Assembly (NCBI GenBank): GCA_020431945.1
Contig: JAGQHH010000095.1
Coordinates: forward strand, 1 to 13,289
Source of the DNA: Cyanobacteria bacterium HKST-UBA02
Lineage (GTDB): Bacteria > Cyanobacteriota > Vampirovibrionia > Obscuribacterales > Obscuribacteraceae
DNA: 13,289 nt
Direction: 5' to 3'
Part shown: positions 1-6,736 of the stretch, piece after piece
Layout: each line of letters begins with the position of its first letter
Numbering within the stretch: the first letter of the stretch is position 1
Made by a program: the position numbers and the translations under genes
Notes under the pieces: generated by a model
Databases searched by the model: none
What the model was told of the DNA's origin: nothing
Seen by the model: only the letters and a program-made list of their open reading frames with translations

Positions 1-669
1 CAGGCACTGCTCCGGGCTCATATAATTGGGCGTGCCGAAAACCTCGCCGGTCTGGGTGAGATTGGCCTGGCTCTCCTCGTCGACGATCTTGGCGATCCCG
101 AAGTCCACCAGCTTCGCCGTCTCCTGCCCGCCTTCACCGGGGGAGAGGATGATATTGGCCGGCTTCAGATCGCGGTGCACCACGCCTGCTTCATGGGCAT
201 GCTTGAGACCCTCGCAGATCTGAATCATTAACTTCCTTGTGCGAGCAGCGTCCAGCGATGATGCCTTCTTTATGGCATCGGAAAGGGGCATGCCTTCTAC
301 GAAATCCATGACGAGATAGGCGCTGCCTTCCTCGTCCACGCCGAATTCCCTGACCGTGGCAATATTGGGGTGGTTGAGCTTGGTGGCGGCTTTCGCTTCT
401 TGCTGGAAACGCATGGTCGCCTTTGCTTTGAACTGACCGGCCTGGACGAGTTTGACAGCGACCAGGCGGTCGAGAAGCAGGTGCTGGGCCTTGTATACGG
501 TGCTCATTCCACCAGCGCCGAGAATCGAGAGGATCTCCAGATGTCCGGCTATGACTTTGCCTACCAGGGGATCGTGCTCCGCTGCTTCGCCGTCATCCAT
601 CTGGACAGGCTCGGAGACGAGCTTTATCCTTTCCTTTTCCAATTTTTCTAAGTCTTCACCGCTGCCCAC
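1..669 (-). CDS. Hanks-type serine/threonine protein kinase, N-terminal part (cut by window edge)
   Basis: Phosphorylates Ser/Thr residues of target proteins; the target is unknown. The visible 223 residues contain most of a kinase domain: glycine loop GAGGMSTVYKA (51-61), ATP-anchoring Lys in VAVKLV (K73), helix-C Glu (E91), catalytic loop VHRDLKPAN (164-172, D167), DFG (189-191) and activation-segment end GTPNYMSPE (212-220). All key residues are present, so it should be active. About 40 hydrophilic residues precede the domain. The C-terminus lies left of the window, so any transmembrane, TPR or PASTA part cannot be seen. The start is GTG at 669: an in-frame TGA lies 12 bases upstream and a GAGGA motif sits 6 bases before it. 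It lies 96 bases downstream of the nucleotidyltransferase gene on the same strand and could be co-transcribed with it or use the weak promoter at 698-724. Identity is certain; the role is not. Confidence 0.96.
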   Translation of the reverse strand, partial: MGSGEDLEKLEKERIKLVSEPVQMDDGEAAEHDPLVGKVIAGHLEILSILGAGGMSTVYKAQHLLLDRLVAVKLVQAGQFKAKATMRFQQEAKAATKLNHPNIATVREFGVDEEGSAYLVMDFVEGMPLSDAIKKASSLDAARTRKLMIQICEGLKHAHEAGVVHRDLKPANIILSPGEGGQETAKLVDFGIAKIVDEESQANLTQTGEVFGTPNYMSPEQCL

Positions 670-675
670 GGTCAG

Positions 676-680
676 TCCTC
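676..680 (-). promoter_or_regulatory. Ribosome binding site of the kinase gene
   Basis: GAGGA on the minus strand, 6 bases before the GTG at 669. It decides the start: the in-frame TGA just upstream leaves no earlier choice, and later candidates (TTG, ATG) lack such a motif. Confidence 0.7.
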
Positions 681-697
681 AGTCGCTGACAGACCAG

Positions 698-724
698 ATT
701 ATTCCCTTCATAGCGAACGTTCAA
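698..724 (-). promoter_or_regulatory. Weak candidate promoter before the kinase gene
   Basis: On the minus strand TTGAAC (719-724) is followed after 15 bases by AATAAT (698-703), matching 4/6 and 5/6 of the sigma-70 consensus with a short spacer. It would place transcription start about 20 bases before the GTG. It lies in the 96-base gap after the nucleotidyltransferase gene. The match is modest and could be chance. Confidence 0.25.
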
Positions 725-765
725 GCCAGTCCCGAAACTTCGGCTCTCCGGCTTTTGTCACATAG

Positions 766-1494
766 TCAGGCAGGACCGGGCGGTGCTGTGTCCGAATAAC
801 CGTCGAAGAGTCGTCCTCCGAAAGGAGTGAGGATCTCTTCGCCGATAGCGATAGTTTCGTCGCTTTGCCCGAGGCGGAAAAGAGAGTCGAAAGCCGATTC
901 GAACCGGGCGCAGAGCCCGGCATCGGCTGCGTCCAGGGCTCTGATGATGGACTTGTGGGAAGCGGACCAGAGACCGTGGGAGCGGAAATAGAAATCGGAC
1001 AGCTCCTCCAGAAGTCGGGCGCCGGAGGCGTAGAGCTCGCTCCGGCTGCGGGGCTCGCGAATGTCGTCGAGATGATTGGTTATGGAATAGCGTCTGCGGT
1101 CCAGCTCGCTCCGGCTCAGGGGGGCAGGACCGGCATCGAGAAAGCGTCGGGCGTCAGCGACTACCGCCCTGGAGAAGTCGTTTTCTTCCGGTAATGCGAT
1201 GCCGGTGACCACCATATTGGCCAGGAACGGACGTCCTGCCTTGCCGTCCATGGCGCAAAAAAATTGGAACGACTTTCGGTCATGGAGGAAAGTCTCCACG
1301 GGCCAGCCTCTGTGAAAAAATGACTTGCGGCTGGCGCTCTCGAGACTGTCGAAAAAGACCACTATGTCGAGGTCCGAGGTGGCGGTGGCCTGGCCGGTGA
1401 TCACCGACCCCGACAGGAAGAGGACAAGACAGTCCGGGAAATGCTCGCGCTGGATCTCGAGAGCTGCTTCTTCTGGATCTGGTCTGTCCGTCAA
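766..1494 (-). CDS. Nucleotidyltransferase domain protein (DNA polymerase beta-like fold)
   Basis: A 242-residue protein with the nucleotidyltransferase signature: G29-S30, then SDLDIVVF at 40-47 giving the metal-binding pair D41 and D43, with a likely third carboxylate at E67 (PVETFLHD). This pattern is shared by aminoglycoside/lincosamide nucleotidyltransferases and by MNT-type proteins, which transfer a nucleotide to a small molecule or a protein. The C-terminal half (about 128-215) is mostly helical and Arg/Glu-rich, as in the helical substrate domain of such enzymes, but I do not recognise a subfamily. The likely start is TTG at 1494, 17 bases after the stop of the secreted-protein gene, so the two are probably co-transcribed. 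No HEPN partner gene lies next to it, which argues against a classical MNT/HEPN toxin-antitoxin pair. The fold is well supported; the substrate cannot be told, and antibiotic resistance should not be assumed. Confidence 0.85.
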   Translation of the reverse strand: MTDRPDPEEAALEIQREHFPDCLVLFLSGSVITGQATATSDLDIVVFFDSLESASRKSFFHRGWPVETFLHDRKSFQFFCAMDGKAGRPFLANMVVTGIALPEENDFSRAVVADARRFLDAGPAPLSRSELDRRRYSITNHLDDIREPRSRSELYASGARLLEELSDFYFRSHGLWSASHKSIIRALDAADAGLCARFESAFDSLFRLGQSDETIAIGEEILTPFGGRLFDGYSDTAPPGPA

Positions 1495-1511
1495 AGTCGA
1501 TTTTCCAAAGT

Positions 1512-2312
1512 TTATTTCTCGGGGCTGAGGGACACGGCTCTGGTCTCGGAAGCTCCTATGTCAATCGGCGGGGAAATGAATCGCTTCAGAGCCATGGTGC
1601 TTCTGTCCCTGGGGTCATACGGCTCGACAAGAAGCACATATCTTCCTGCAGGCACTCTTGCCGAGAGCATATCTTGTCTGACCTCGCCGTGATAAGAGCC
1701 TTCATTGTAGCGTGGATTGTCGCTATCTTTACCCAGCCTCAATGCCGAGACAGTGTACAGAAGTTTGCTCTGACAGGGTGGTCTGGCGGTGATCAGCGAA
1801 TTGTATGGCAGGACGAAGGTCATCTTGCTTAGCTTACCGGGCTCGAGGAGGAGCCTCTGGAAGAGCCGCAGCCCCTTGCCGTCGTTGATGAATAGAGTGC
1901 GCTTGCGCTCTGTGATTTTTTCGATGCGGGCAATGCCATCATGGTCGGTATTATGAACGGTGGTGACCTCCTCTCCCTCGACCGGTTTGAAATAGACCAT
2001 GACGTTCTCCACCGGCTTTTCATCTACTGCTGCCAGAACCCTCACCTCGAGGCCGGTGTGGAACCGTCCGATTTCGTATCGGGCCGAGATCTGTGCCTTT
2101 TGCTCGATGGCTGTGGATTCGTCGTCGAAGCCTTCGGTGAGGTTATTGACCTTCACTGCTGTTGCCGGTGAAACTGCCAGCACAAGTGCTGAGAGCAAGG
2201 CGCCGGCGAACTTGCGATCGAAGTTGCGATCGAAGTTGCAAGTGAGGGGGTAAATTCGGTTGGGCTTTTTCACGGGCGGGATGCGGTTTGCTCTACTCGA
2301 AGATTTTGACAC
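1512..2312 (-). CDS. Secreted or periplasmic protein of unknown function
   Basis: 266 residues read from GTG 2312, which has an in-frame TGA two codons upstream. A hydrophobic stretch (36-50, AGALLSALVLAVSPA) followed by ATA-V predicts a signal peptide cut near residue 52. With the GTG start the n-region is unusually long (about 35 residues). A second GTG at codon 14 (position 2273), directly before two lysines, would give a more ordinary one; neither has a strong ribosome site. The mature part is beta-rich: residues 87-145 (EVRVLAAVDEKPVENVMVYF, then a DHDGIARI turn) resemble an Ig-like/carboxypeptidase-regulatory-like beta sandwich, which is inference from pattern only. There is one Cys in the mature part (C180) and no membrane helix after the signal. 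It sits 101 bases after the AAA+ ATPase gene behind a likely terminator, and 17 bases before the nucleotidyltransferase gene. Family not recognised. Confidence 0.8.
   Translation of the reverse strand: MSKSSSRANRIPPVKKPNRIYPLTCNFDRNFDRKFAGALLSALVLAVSPATAVKVNNLTEGFDDESTAIEQKAQISARYEIGRFHTGLEVRVLAAVDEKPVENVMVYFKPVEGEEVTTVHNTDHDGIARIEKITERKRTLFINDGKGLRLFQRLLLEPGKLSKMTFVLPYNSLITARPPCQSKLLYTVSALRLGKDSDNPRYNEGSYHGEVRQDMLSARVPAGRYVLLVEPYDPRDRSTMALKRFISPPIDIGASETRAVSLSPEK
2212..2239. repeat. Tandem 12-base duplication inside the secreted-protein gene
   Basis: TTGCGATCGAAG occurs twice in a row (2212-2223 and 2224-2235) followed by TTGC of a third copy. It is in frame and gives the peptide repeat NFDR-NFDR-KF just before the signal-peptide core. 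Each unit holds the palindrome CGATCG. Confidence 0.9.
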
Positions 2313-2313
2313 G

Positions 2314-2332
2314 TGTCACGGGGTCCGTGACA
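2314..2332. repeat. Inverted repeat abutting the start of the secreted-protein gene
   Basis: TGTCACGG (2314-2321) and CCGTGACA (2325-2332) are perfect 8-base arms around GGT. The repeat ends one base before the GTG at 2312 and overlaps where a ribosome site should be. It could be an operator or an mRNA hairpin limiting translation. There is no T-run after it on the minus strand, so it is not a terminator. Confidence 0.55.
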
Positions 2333-2336
2333 AGGG

Positions 2337-2373
2337 AAAAGGCGAAACACATGCAGAGCAAGGGCTTCGCCTT
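2337..2373 (-). terminator. Probable intrinsic terminator after the AAA+ ATPase gene
   Basis: Read on the minus strand, AAGGCGAAGC (2373-2364) pairs with GTTTCGCCTT (2348-2339): ten pairs including one G-U, with a 15-base loop, then two more T and CCC. The T-run is short (four, two of them in the stem), so termination may be partial. It lies 41 bases after the ATPase stop. Confidence 0.5.
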
Positions 2374-2385
2374 CGTTGATAGGTT

Positions 2386-2414
2386 GATCGCTTGATTGAC
2401 TTCGAAAAGCGATC
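2386..2414. repeat. Inverted repeat at the stop codon of the AAA+ ATPase gene
   Basis: GATCGCTT (2386-2393) and AAGCGATC (2407-2414) are perfect 8-base arms 13 bases apart. One arm touches the last base of the ATPase stop codon. There is no T-run, so a role as a 3' stabilising hairpin or protein site is more likely than termination. Confidence 0.5.
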
Positions 2415-3706
2415 TATTTGCCCATGGCTGCGAAGTAAACTGCGCAGGCGTGGTCGAGATATTCGCGCGAGAGGCGCGGCTCGGTCTGCAGGAAGGAGCA
2501 GAGGTTGATCACCTGGTCGACGACGTCCCGCGGGTGGCAGCAACGCATGTTGCGTTTGCCGGAGCGGTATTGCGATTCGATCAGGTAGTTGACCGCTTCT
2601 TCGTTGTATGGCACGCCGGTGCGCTGGCAGTACTGCAGGAAGATCCACTTGAACTCGTCTTCGGTGGGGCTGGTGATGTTGATCTTGTACGGGATACGTC
2701 TCAAGAAGGCTTCGTCGACCAGATCCGAAGGGTTGAGGTTGGTGGAGAATACCAGTAACTGCTCGAAGGGGACTTCCAGCTTTTTACCGGTGTGGAGGGT
2801 GAGGTAGTCGACCCGTTTCTCCAGAGGAACGATCCAGCGGTTGAGGAGCGATTTGTGGTCGATCCTCTGTCTGCCAAAGTCATCGATGAGCAGCAGTCCG
2901 CAGTTGGACTTGAGCTGGATCGGGGCTTCGTAGAGTTTGGTACCGTAGTCGAACTGGAGCTCGAGCATGTCGATGGTCAATTCACCACCGACCACGACGC
3001 AGGGGCGCTGGATGCGGACCCAGCGGTGGTCGTAGTCGCGGGGATAGTTGGCGGCGGAGACAGGCTCGTGGTTGTGGCTGTCATAAACCCGGATGATCTG
3101 ACCGTCGCACTCTACTGAATAAGGGATGAAGATGTGTCCCTTGAAGGAGCGGACGATACGCTCGGCGATGGAGGTCTTACCGTTGCCGGGTTCTCCGAAG
3201 AGGAACATCCCGCGTCCGGAGTTGATGGCCGGACCCACCGAGTTGATGGTGCGGCGGTTGACCATGATGTCCGAGAAGGCGACTTCCAGGTCACGGGGTG
3301 TCACCGACTCGCGGCGGATGGTCTGGTATTTGAGAGAGTCTACGTATCTGGACCACGGTACCGGGCAGGGACCCACATAAGCGTTGTGGTCGAAATAAGC
3401 CCGGGCTCTGTCCCGACCTTTCTCGGTGGGGGTGTATTCGTAGTCGGCGAGGCCGCCGGATGTACGAACCTCGATGAGGAGCTGCTTCTTCAGAACCTCG
3501 AGGATCTCTTCGACGATCTTGAAGGGCAGCATCGTCCGGGACGCGATTTCACGACCCAGGGCGAAGTTGACCATATAGATGTCTTTGAGAATCAGCTCTT
3601 CCAGGAAGCCTTCCTTCAGACCCGTTTCTGCAATGGTATTGGGGTACGGCGGCACAAATTCTTGTTGCTGCTGTATGCCTGTAGTAGTTCTGACCTGTTG
3701 AACCAT
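2414..3706 (-). CDS. AAA+ ATPase with winged-helix-like N-terminal region
   Basis: A soluble 430-residue P-loop ATPase. Residues 1-20 are Gln/Thr-rich. Residues 35-105 look like a winged helix (helices around 35-58 and 61-76, then a YEYTPTEKG strand-turn). A conserved-looking stretch, VGPCPVPWSRYVDSL, follows at 111-125. The ATPase core has Walker A GEPGNGKTS (171-179), Walker B LLLIDDFG (271-278), sensor 1 FSTN (320-323), an arginine-finger candidate FLRR (334-337) and HPRD (391-394) in the sensor 2 region. Walker A and B are about 95 residues apart, wider than in most AAA+ proteins, because of an insert around 196-262 that contains VECDG, a His/Asp-rich stretch and QFDYG. The start was set at ATG 3706 (MVQQVRTTTG), preceded by a GAGAGAG tract; an extension to 3784 runs through AT-rich spacer and is not supported. 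It appears to be its own unit, with a candidate promoter at 3856-3886 and a terminator at 2337-2373. It may remodel a protein or act on DNA; its partner is unknown. Confidence 0.9.
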   Translation of the reverse strand: MVQQVRTTTGIQQQQEFVPPYPNTIAETGLKEGFLEELILKDIYMVNFALGREIASRTMLPFKIVEEILEVLKKQLLIEVRTSGGLADYEYTPTEKGRDRARAYFDHNAYVGPCPVPWSRYVDSLKYQTIRRESVTPRDLEVAFSDIMVNRRTINSVGPAINSGRGMFLFGEPGNGKTSIAERIVRSFKGHIFIPYSVECDGQIIRVYDSHNHEPVSAANYPRDYDHRWVRIQRPCVVVGGELTIDMLELQFDYGTKLYEAPIQLKSNCGLLLIDDFGRQRIDHKSLLNRWIVPLEKRVDYLTLHTGKKLEVPFEQLLVFSTNLNPSDLVDEAFLRRIPYKINITSPTEDEFKWIFLQYCQRTGVPYNEEAVNYLIESQYRSGKRNMRCCHPRDVVDQVINLCSFLQTEPRLSREYLDHACAVYFAAMGK

Positions 3707-3855
3707 GGTTTTTCTCTCTCTCAGTCGCCCGCGGCTGCATTTAATGTAAATGGCAGTTGTCTGCCGTGAAATCAATATTCCCAATTTGTCAGGAATAGGA
3801 CCTCGAATAGCTCCCTATCTCAAGCCTATAGTAATTAAGTTGAGATCAGTGGCTA

Positions 3856-3886
3856 ATTATAAACACTCTATCGCGAGAGAGGTCAT
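3856..3886 (-). promoter_or_regulatory. Candidate sigma-70-type promoter for the AAA+ ATPase gene
   Basis: On the minus strand a perfect TATAAT (3856-3861) is preceded after 19 bases by ATGACC (3881-3886, 4/6 of TTGACA). It sits in the AT-rich 243-base spacer (3707-3949) between the transglutaminase stop and the ATPase start, and would give a leader of about 140 bases. The spacer shows no convincing terminator or small gene. Confidence 0.35.
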
Positions 3887-3949
3887 ACTGGCAATGATTT
3901 CGCCGCTTTACTTCTTTATCGGCTGCCATTCTCTCGATTAGATTCCTGA

Positions 3950-6736
3950 CTATTTGCCGGGGCGCGAGCGGACCAGCTCGCGGATCTGGAGACTCATGGA
4001 CTCGAGCTCGTTGACCCGGTCCGATCGTCCGAAACGGTCCAGGTGGTAGACTTCCATGAATTGCTTGATAAGCGGCTCCAGCTCGGGGTGGACATGCTTG
4101 CCTTCGCCTCTGATTTCCTCGAATGCCGAAGCTATCCTGAGGGTGATGTCCCCGGGCGTATCCGTGGGACCGCGAACGATTTTGTAACGTTTGAGGTCCT
4201 TGATGACCTCTAGAAATATCAGGGTCGACTTCTTGGCATTGGCCGGGACCAGAACCTCTTTGCTCTCCTCGGTGGTCTGTCTGCGCACGGCATTGAGGAT
4301 ATAGAAGGTGGCTCCCAGAATGAAGGCGATGAGTATGGGCTCCCAGCGGAAATGAGTGAGGTAGTCGTTTATGTTGAATTGCTCTTTCTCTTCCGGTGCC
4401 TTCCCCTCTTTCTTCAGCTCGGCTTCTTTGAGCTGTTTCTCGAGCTCGCTGCCGCTGATGCCCTGACCGAGACCGGCTCCGGCGCTATTCGCCTGGCCCT
4501 GGAAGGCGCCGCCAAATGGATTGGCGAGTCCCATATCAGCAAGAGCGGAAAGGAAGTTGTTCTCTTTCTCGACTTCGGGGTAGCCGCTGCCCGGAGCGGG
4601 GTCGAAGGGGACCCATGCCCAGTTGGGCAGGTAGACCTCGCCCCAGCAGTGTCCGTCTCTGATACGGACCTCGTGGAATCCTGTGGCTTTATTGAGCTTG
4701 CCTGGCAGGTAGCCTGACACGAAACGGGCTGGAATGCCGGCGGCCCGGCACATGACCACGAAAGCCGAAGCGAACTCGACACAGTTGCCTTTCTGGGTCC
4801 GGTAGATGAAGTTATAGACGAAGTCCCCGTCAGCCATGCGGTCCGGGGTGCCGTGCACGAATTTGAATTTCTTGTGCAGATAATTCGAGATCCGCTCTGC
4901 TTTGACGAACCAGTTACCTTCTTTGCCGGCGACCTTCACCGCCAGTTTTTTGACCTTATCCGGGAAGTTCGCGGGCAATTGGCGGTAGCGGTTCATCAGG
5001 GCTTCTTCGGCGGCTTCCAGCTCTTTGGCGCTGGTGCTGTAGAAAGTCGACTCGAAATGAGAGCTCGAGCGCTCGGGCAGGGCTCGCATCACTGACAGGC
5101 GGTAGATCGGTAGCAGGGAGTTTATCTGGTAGGTCTTGCCGGCGACCAGGTCTTTGCCGGCTCTCAGGGAGCCGTCCTCGAGCACAGTCATCTCTTTGAA
5201 GAGTCCACCGACAGCCTGAGGGGCCCAGTAAGCGGGGAGAAACTTGCCGATACCATCCACATCGATGGTGATCTGTTGCTTGACCTCGACTGTCGGGCAC
5301 TCGGATGGCACCAGAAGAGCATTGGCGTTTCCGACGCTGAAAATATTGCTTGGATCGCGGTAGAAAGTGACACCACGGATGGGACCGGTTCGTCTCCAGG
5401 AGACACCGTCATAGAAGTCCAGGGAGACCCGGCGGGTATAGGCCGGACGGCTGGTGAGCATGCGCATGACCATCTGGTTGGCGGGCAGGTCGTCCCGGAG
5501 GAGATCGACTTCCTCCGGCTTGTCCTGGACCGTCTCGGCGTAGTTCGCGGCTTCTCCGGTGTCCTGGCCTATGCCCTGACCGGTCTCACTTTTGCCTTTG
5601 CCGCCTTCACCGCCGGCGCCCTTTCCGCCGTCTCCTTGACCGCCCTTGCCGTCTTTGGAGAGGGGGTTGATTGCTTTATTAGGATCTCCGGCACCGCCCT
5701 TGGCGCCGGGTCCGCCTCCACCGATGGTGCCTTTGCCGCCTTCGCCCTGTTTGCTTCCCGGGGAGAAAGGCATGCCGGGCGTGCCGGCGCCGGGGTTATA
5801 GCCTCGTCCTTTGTCACCCTGGGATATGGCGACATTGGGACTGATGAAATAATGGACTAGAAGCTCGATCACCGAGCCTGTGCGCGGTATGAAATAGAAG
5901 ACCAGGACCGACAGCACTGGAAGGCTCAGAACCGGCACCAGCACAGCGATAGAAGCGGCCTTGGTGGGTCGTTTGATCTGGAGCTTGGGCAGCGACGCCG
6001 GTCGTCCCTCTCCCACCGGTTTGGATGGTCCCACTTCTTTGCTGCGCGAGACGCCGTCGAAATAGAGCATCAGGGAAAAGCTGATGATATAAGCGATGAT
6101 CCAGAGCAGAAAGAGATAGTCCCGGGCGATTCCAGAGGCGAAGCCCAGCAGCGCCAGCCCGATGATGGCGGTGACGCTGAAGTCTTCCCGGGTCCTCAGG
6201 TCGAAACAGTGAAGCCCCTGGAAAATGGCCAGGGACTGGATGATATTGCGCAGTACGTCGAACTGGTGGTCTCTAATCTGGTTGTAGCATTCCAGGGCGA
6301 AACCGCCCATGATCACCATGGCGCCGATGGCAGGCACGGCCACCACCCATCCCGGGCGGCGCTCACGATAGATATAAGACAGCCAGGTGCCCATGAAAGC
6401 CAGCCAGAGACAGGCGAAAGTGAGCAGGGGATTGGCGTGGGCATAAGCCATGGCGCCGGTGATGATGATCGCCGACATGCCCAGGGCGGAGACGCGCAGG
6501 GCGATGGATTCCTCGGCTTCCGCCGGGGGTTTTTTACGGGGGCGCTTTTCAGGGCGGGCCAGAGCCTGGCCGGGTCCGGCCACTTTCGCCCGGGCCTCGT
6601 GAAGAGACTTGGGCGGCTTCACCGTTTCGTCTGCCGGCGGTGCCGCTGTTGCCACGGCCGGCTCTCTCGAGGCGGACTGTGCGTTGCCGTCTTCCGGTCC
6701 TTCTTTCCTTTCTGTATCCGGTGCCGGTTCGTTCAT
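3950..6736 (-). CDS. Membrane-anchored transglutaminase-like protein (TgpA type, DUF3488/transglutaminase core)
   Basis: 928 residues. A hydrophilic, Ala/Pro/Lys-rich cytoplasmic head (1-75) is followed by about six membrane segments (roughly 80-100, 103-122, 129-147, 188-204, 207-225 and 261-283), as in the DUF3488 N-terminal region. A Gly/Lys-rich low-complexity linker (about 306-396) comes next. The transglutaminase core has all three catalytic residues: Cys652 in KGNCVEFASAF, His696 in DGHCWGEV and Asp712 in PFDPAPG. One more membrane helix (about 798-816) and a C-terminal domain of about 110 residues resembling DUF4129 follow. Family members act as transglutaminases or papain-like proteases on the outer face of the membrane; the substrate here is unknown. 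At over 900 residues it is longer than the typical roughly 670, owing to the head and the linker. Its ATG overlaps the DUF58 stop (ATGA), indicating translational coupling. Confidence 0.95.
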   Translation of the reverse strand: MNEPAPDTERKEGPEDGNAQSASREPAVATAAPPADETVKPPKSLHEARAKVAGPGQALARPEKRPRKKPPAEAEESIALRVSALGMSAIIITGAMAYAHANPLLTFACLWLAFMGTWLSYIYRERRPGWVVAVPAIGAMVIMGGFALECYNQIRDHQFDVLRNIIQSLAIFQGLHCFDLRTREDFSVTAIIGLALLGFASGIARDYLFLLWIIAYIISFSLMLYFDGVSRSKEVGPSKPVGEGRPASLPKLQIKRPTKAASIAVLVPVLSLPVLSVLVFYFIPRTGSVIELLVHYFISPNVAISQGDKGRGYNPGAGTPGMPFSPGSKQGEGGKGTIGGGGPGAKGGAGDPNKAINPLSKDGKGGQGDGGKGAGGEGGKGKSETGQGIGQDTGEAANYAETVQDKPEEVDLLRDDLPANQMVMRMLTSRPAYTRRVSLDFYDGVSWRRTGPIRGVTFYRDPSNIFSVGNANALLVPSECPTVEVKQQITIDVDGIGKFLPAYWAPQAVGGLFKEMTVLEDGSLRAGKDLVAGKTYQINSLLPIYRLSVMRALPERSSSHFESTFYSTSAKELEAAEEALMNRYRQLPANFPDKVKKLAVKVAGKEGNWFVKAERISNYLHKKFKFVHGTPDRMADGDFVYNFIYRTQKGNCVEFASAFVVMCRAAGIPARFVSGYLPGKLNKATGFHEVRIRDGHCWGEVYLPNWAWVPFDPAPGSGYPEVEKENNFLSALADMGLANPFGGAFQGQANSAGAGLGQGISGSELEKQLKEAELKKEGKAPEEKEQFNINDYLTHFRWEPILIAFILGATFYILNAVRRQTTEESKEVLVPANAKKSTLIFLEVIKDLKRYKIVRGPTDTPGDITLRIASAFEEIRGEGKHVHPELEPLIKQFMEVYHLDRFGRSDRVNELESMSLQIRELVRSRPGK

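Noticed and set aside
3134..3769. Plus-strand open frame of 211 codons opposite the AAA+ ATPase
   Set aside because: It lies antisense to Walker A and the N-terminal region of a real ATPase and has no recognisable content.
3707..3784. N-terminal extension of the AAA+ ATPase to 3784
   Set aside because: It runs into AT-rich spacer, while the ATG at 3706 has a purine tract in front and begins a plausible soluble protein.
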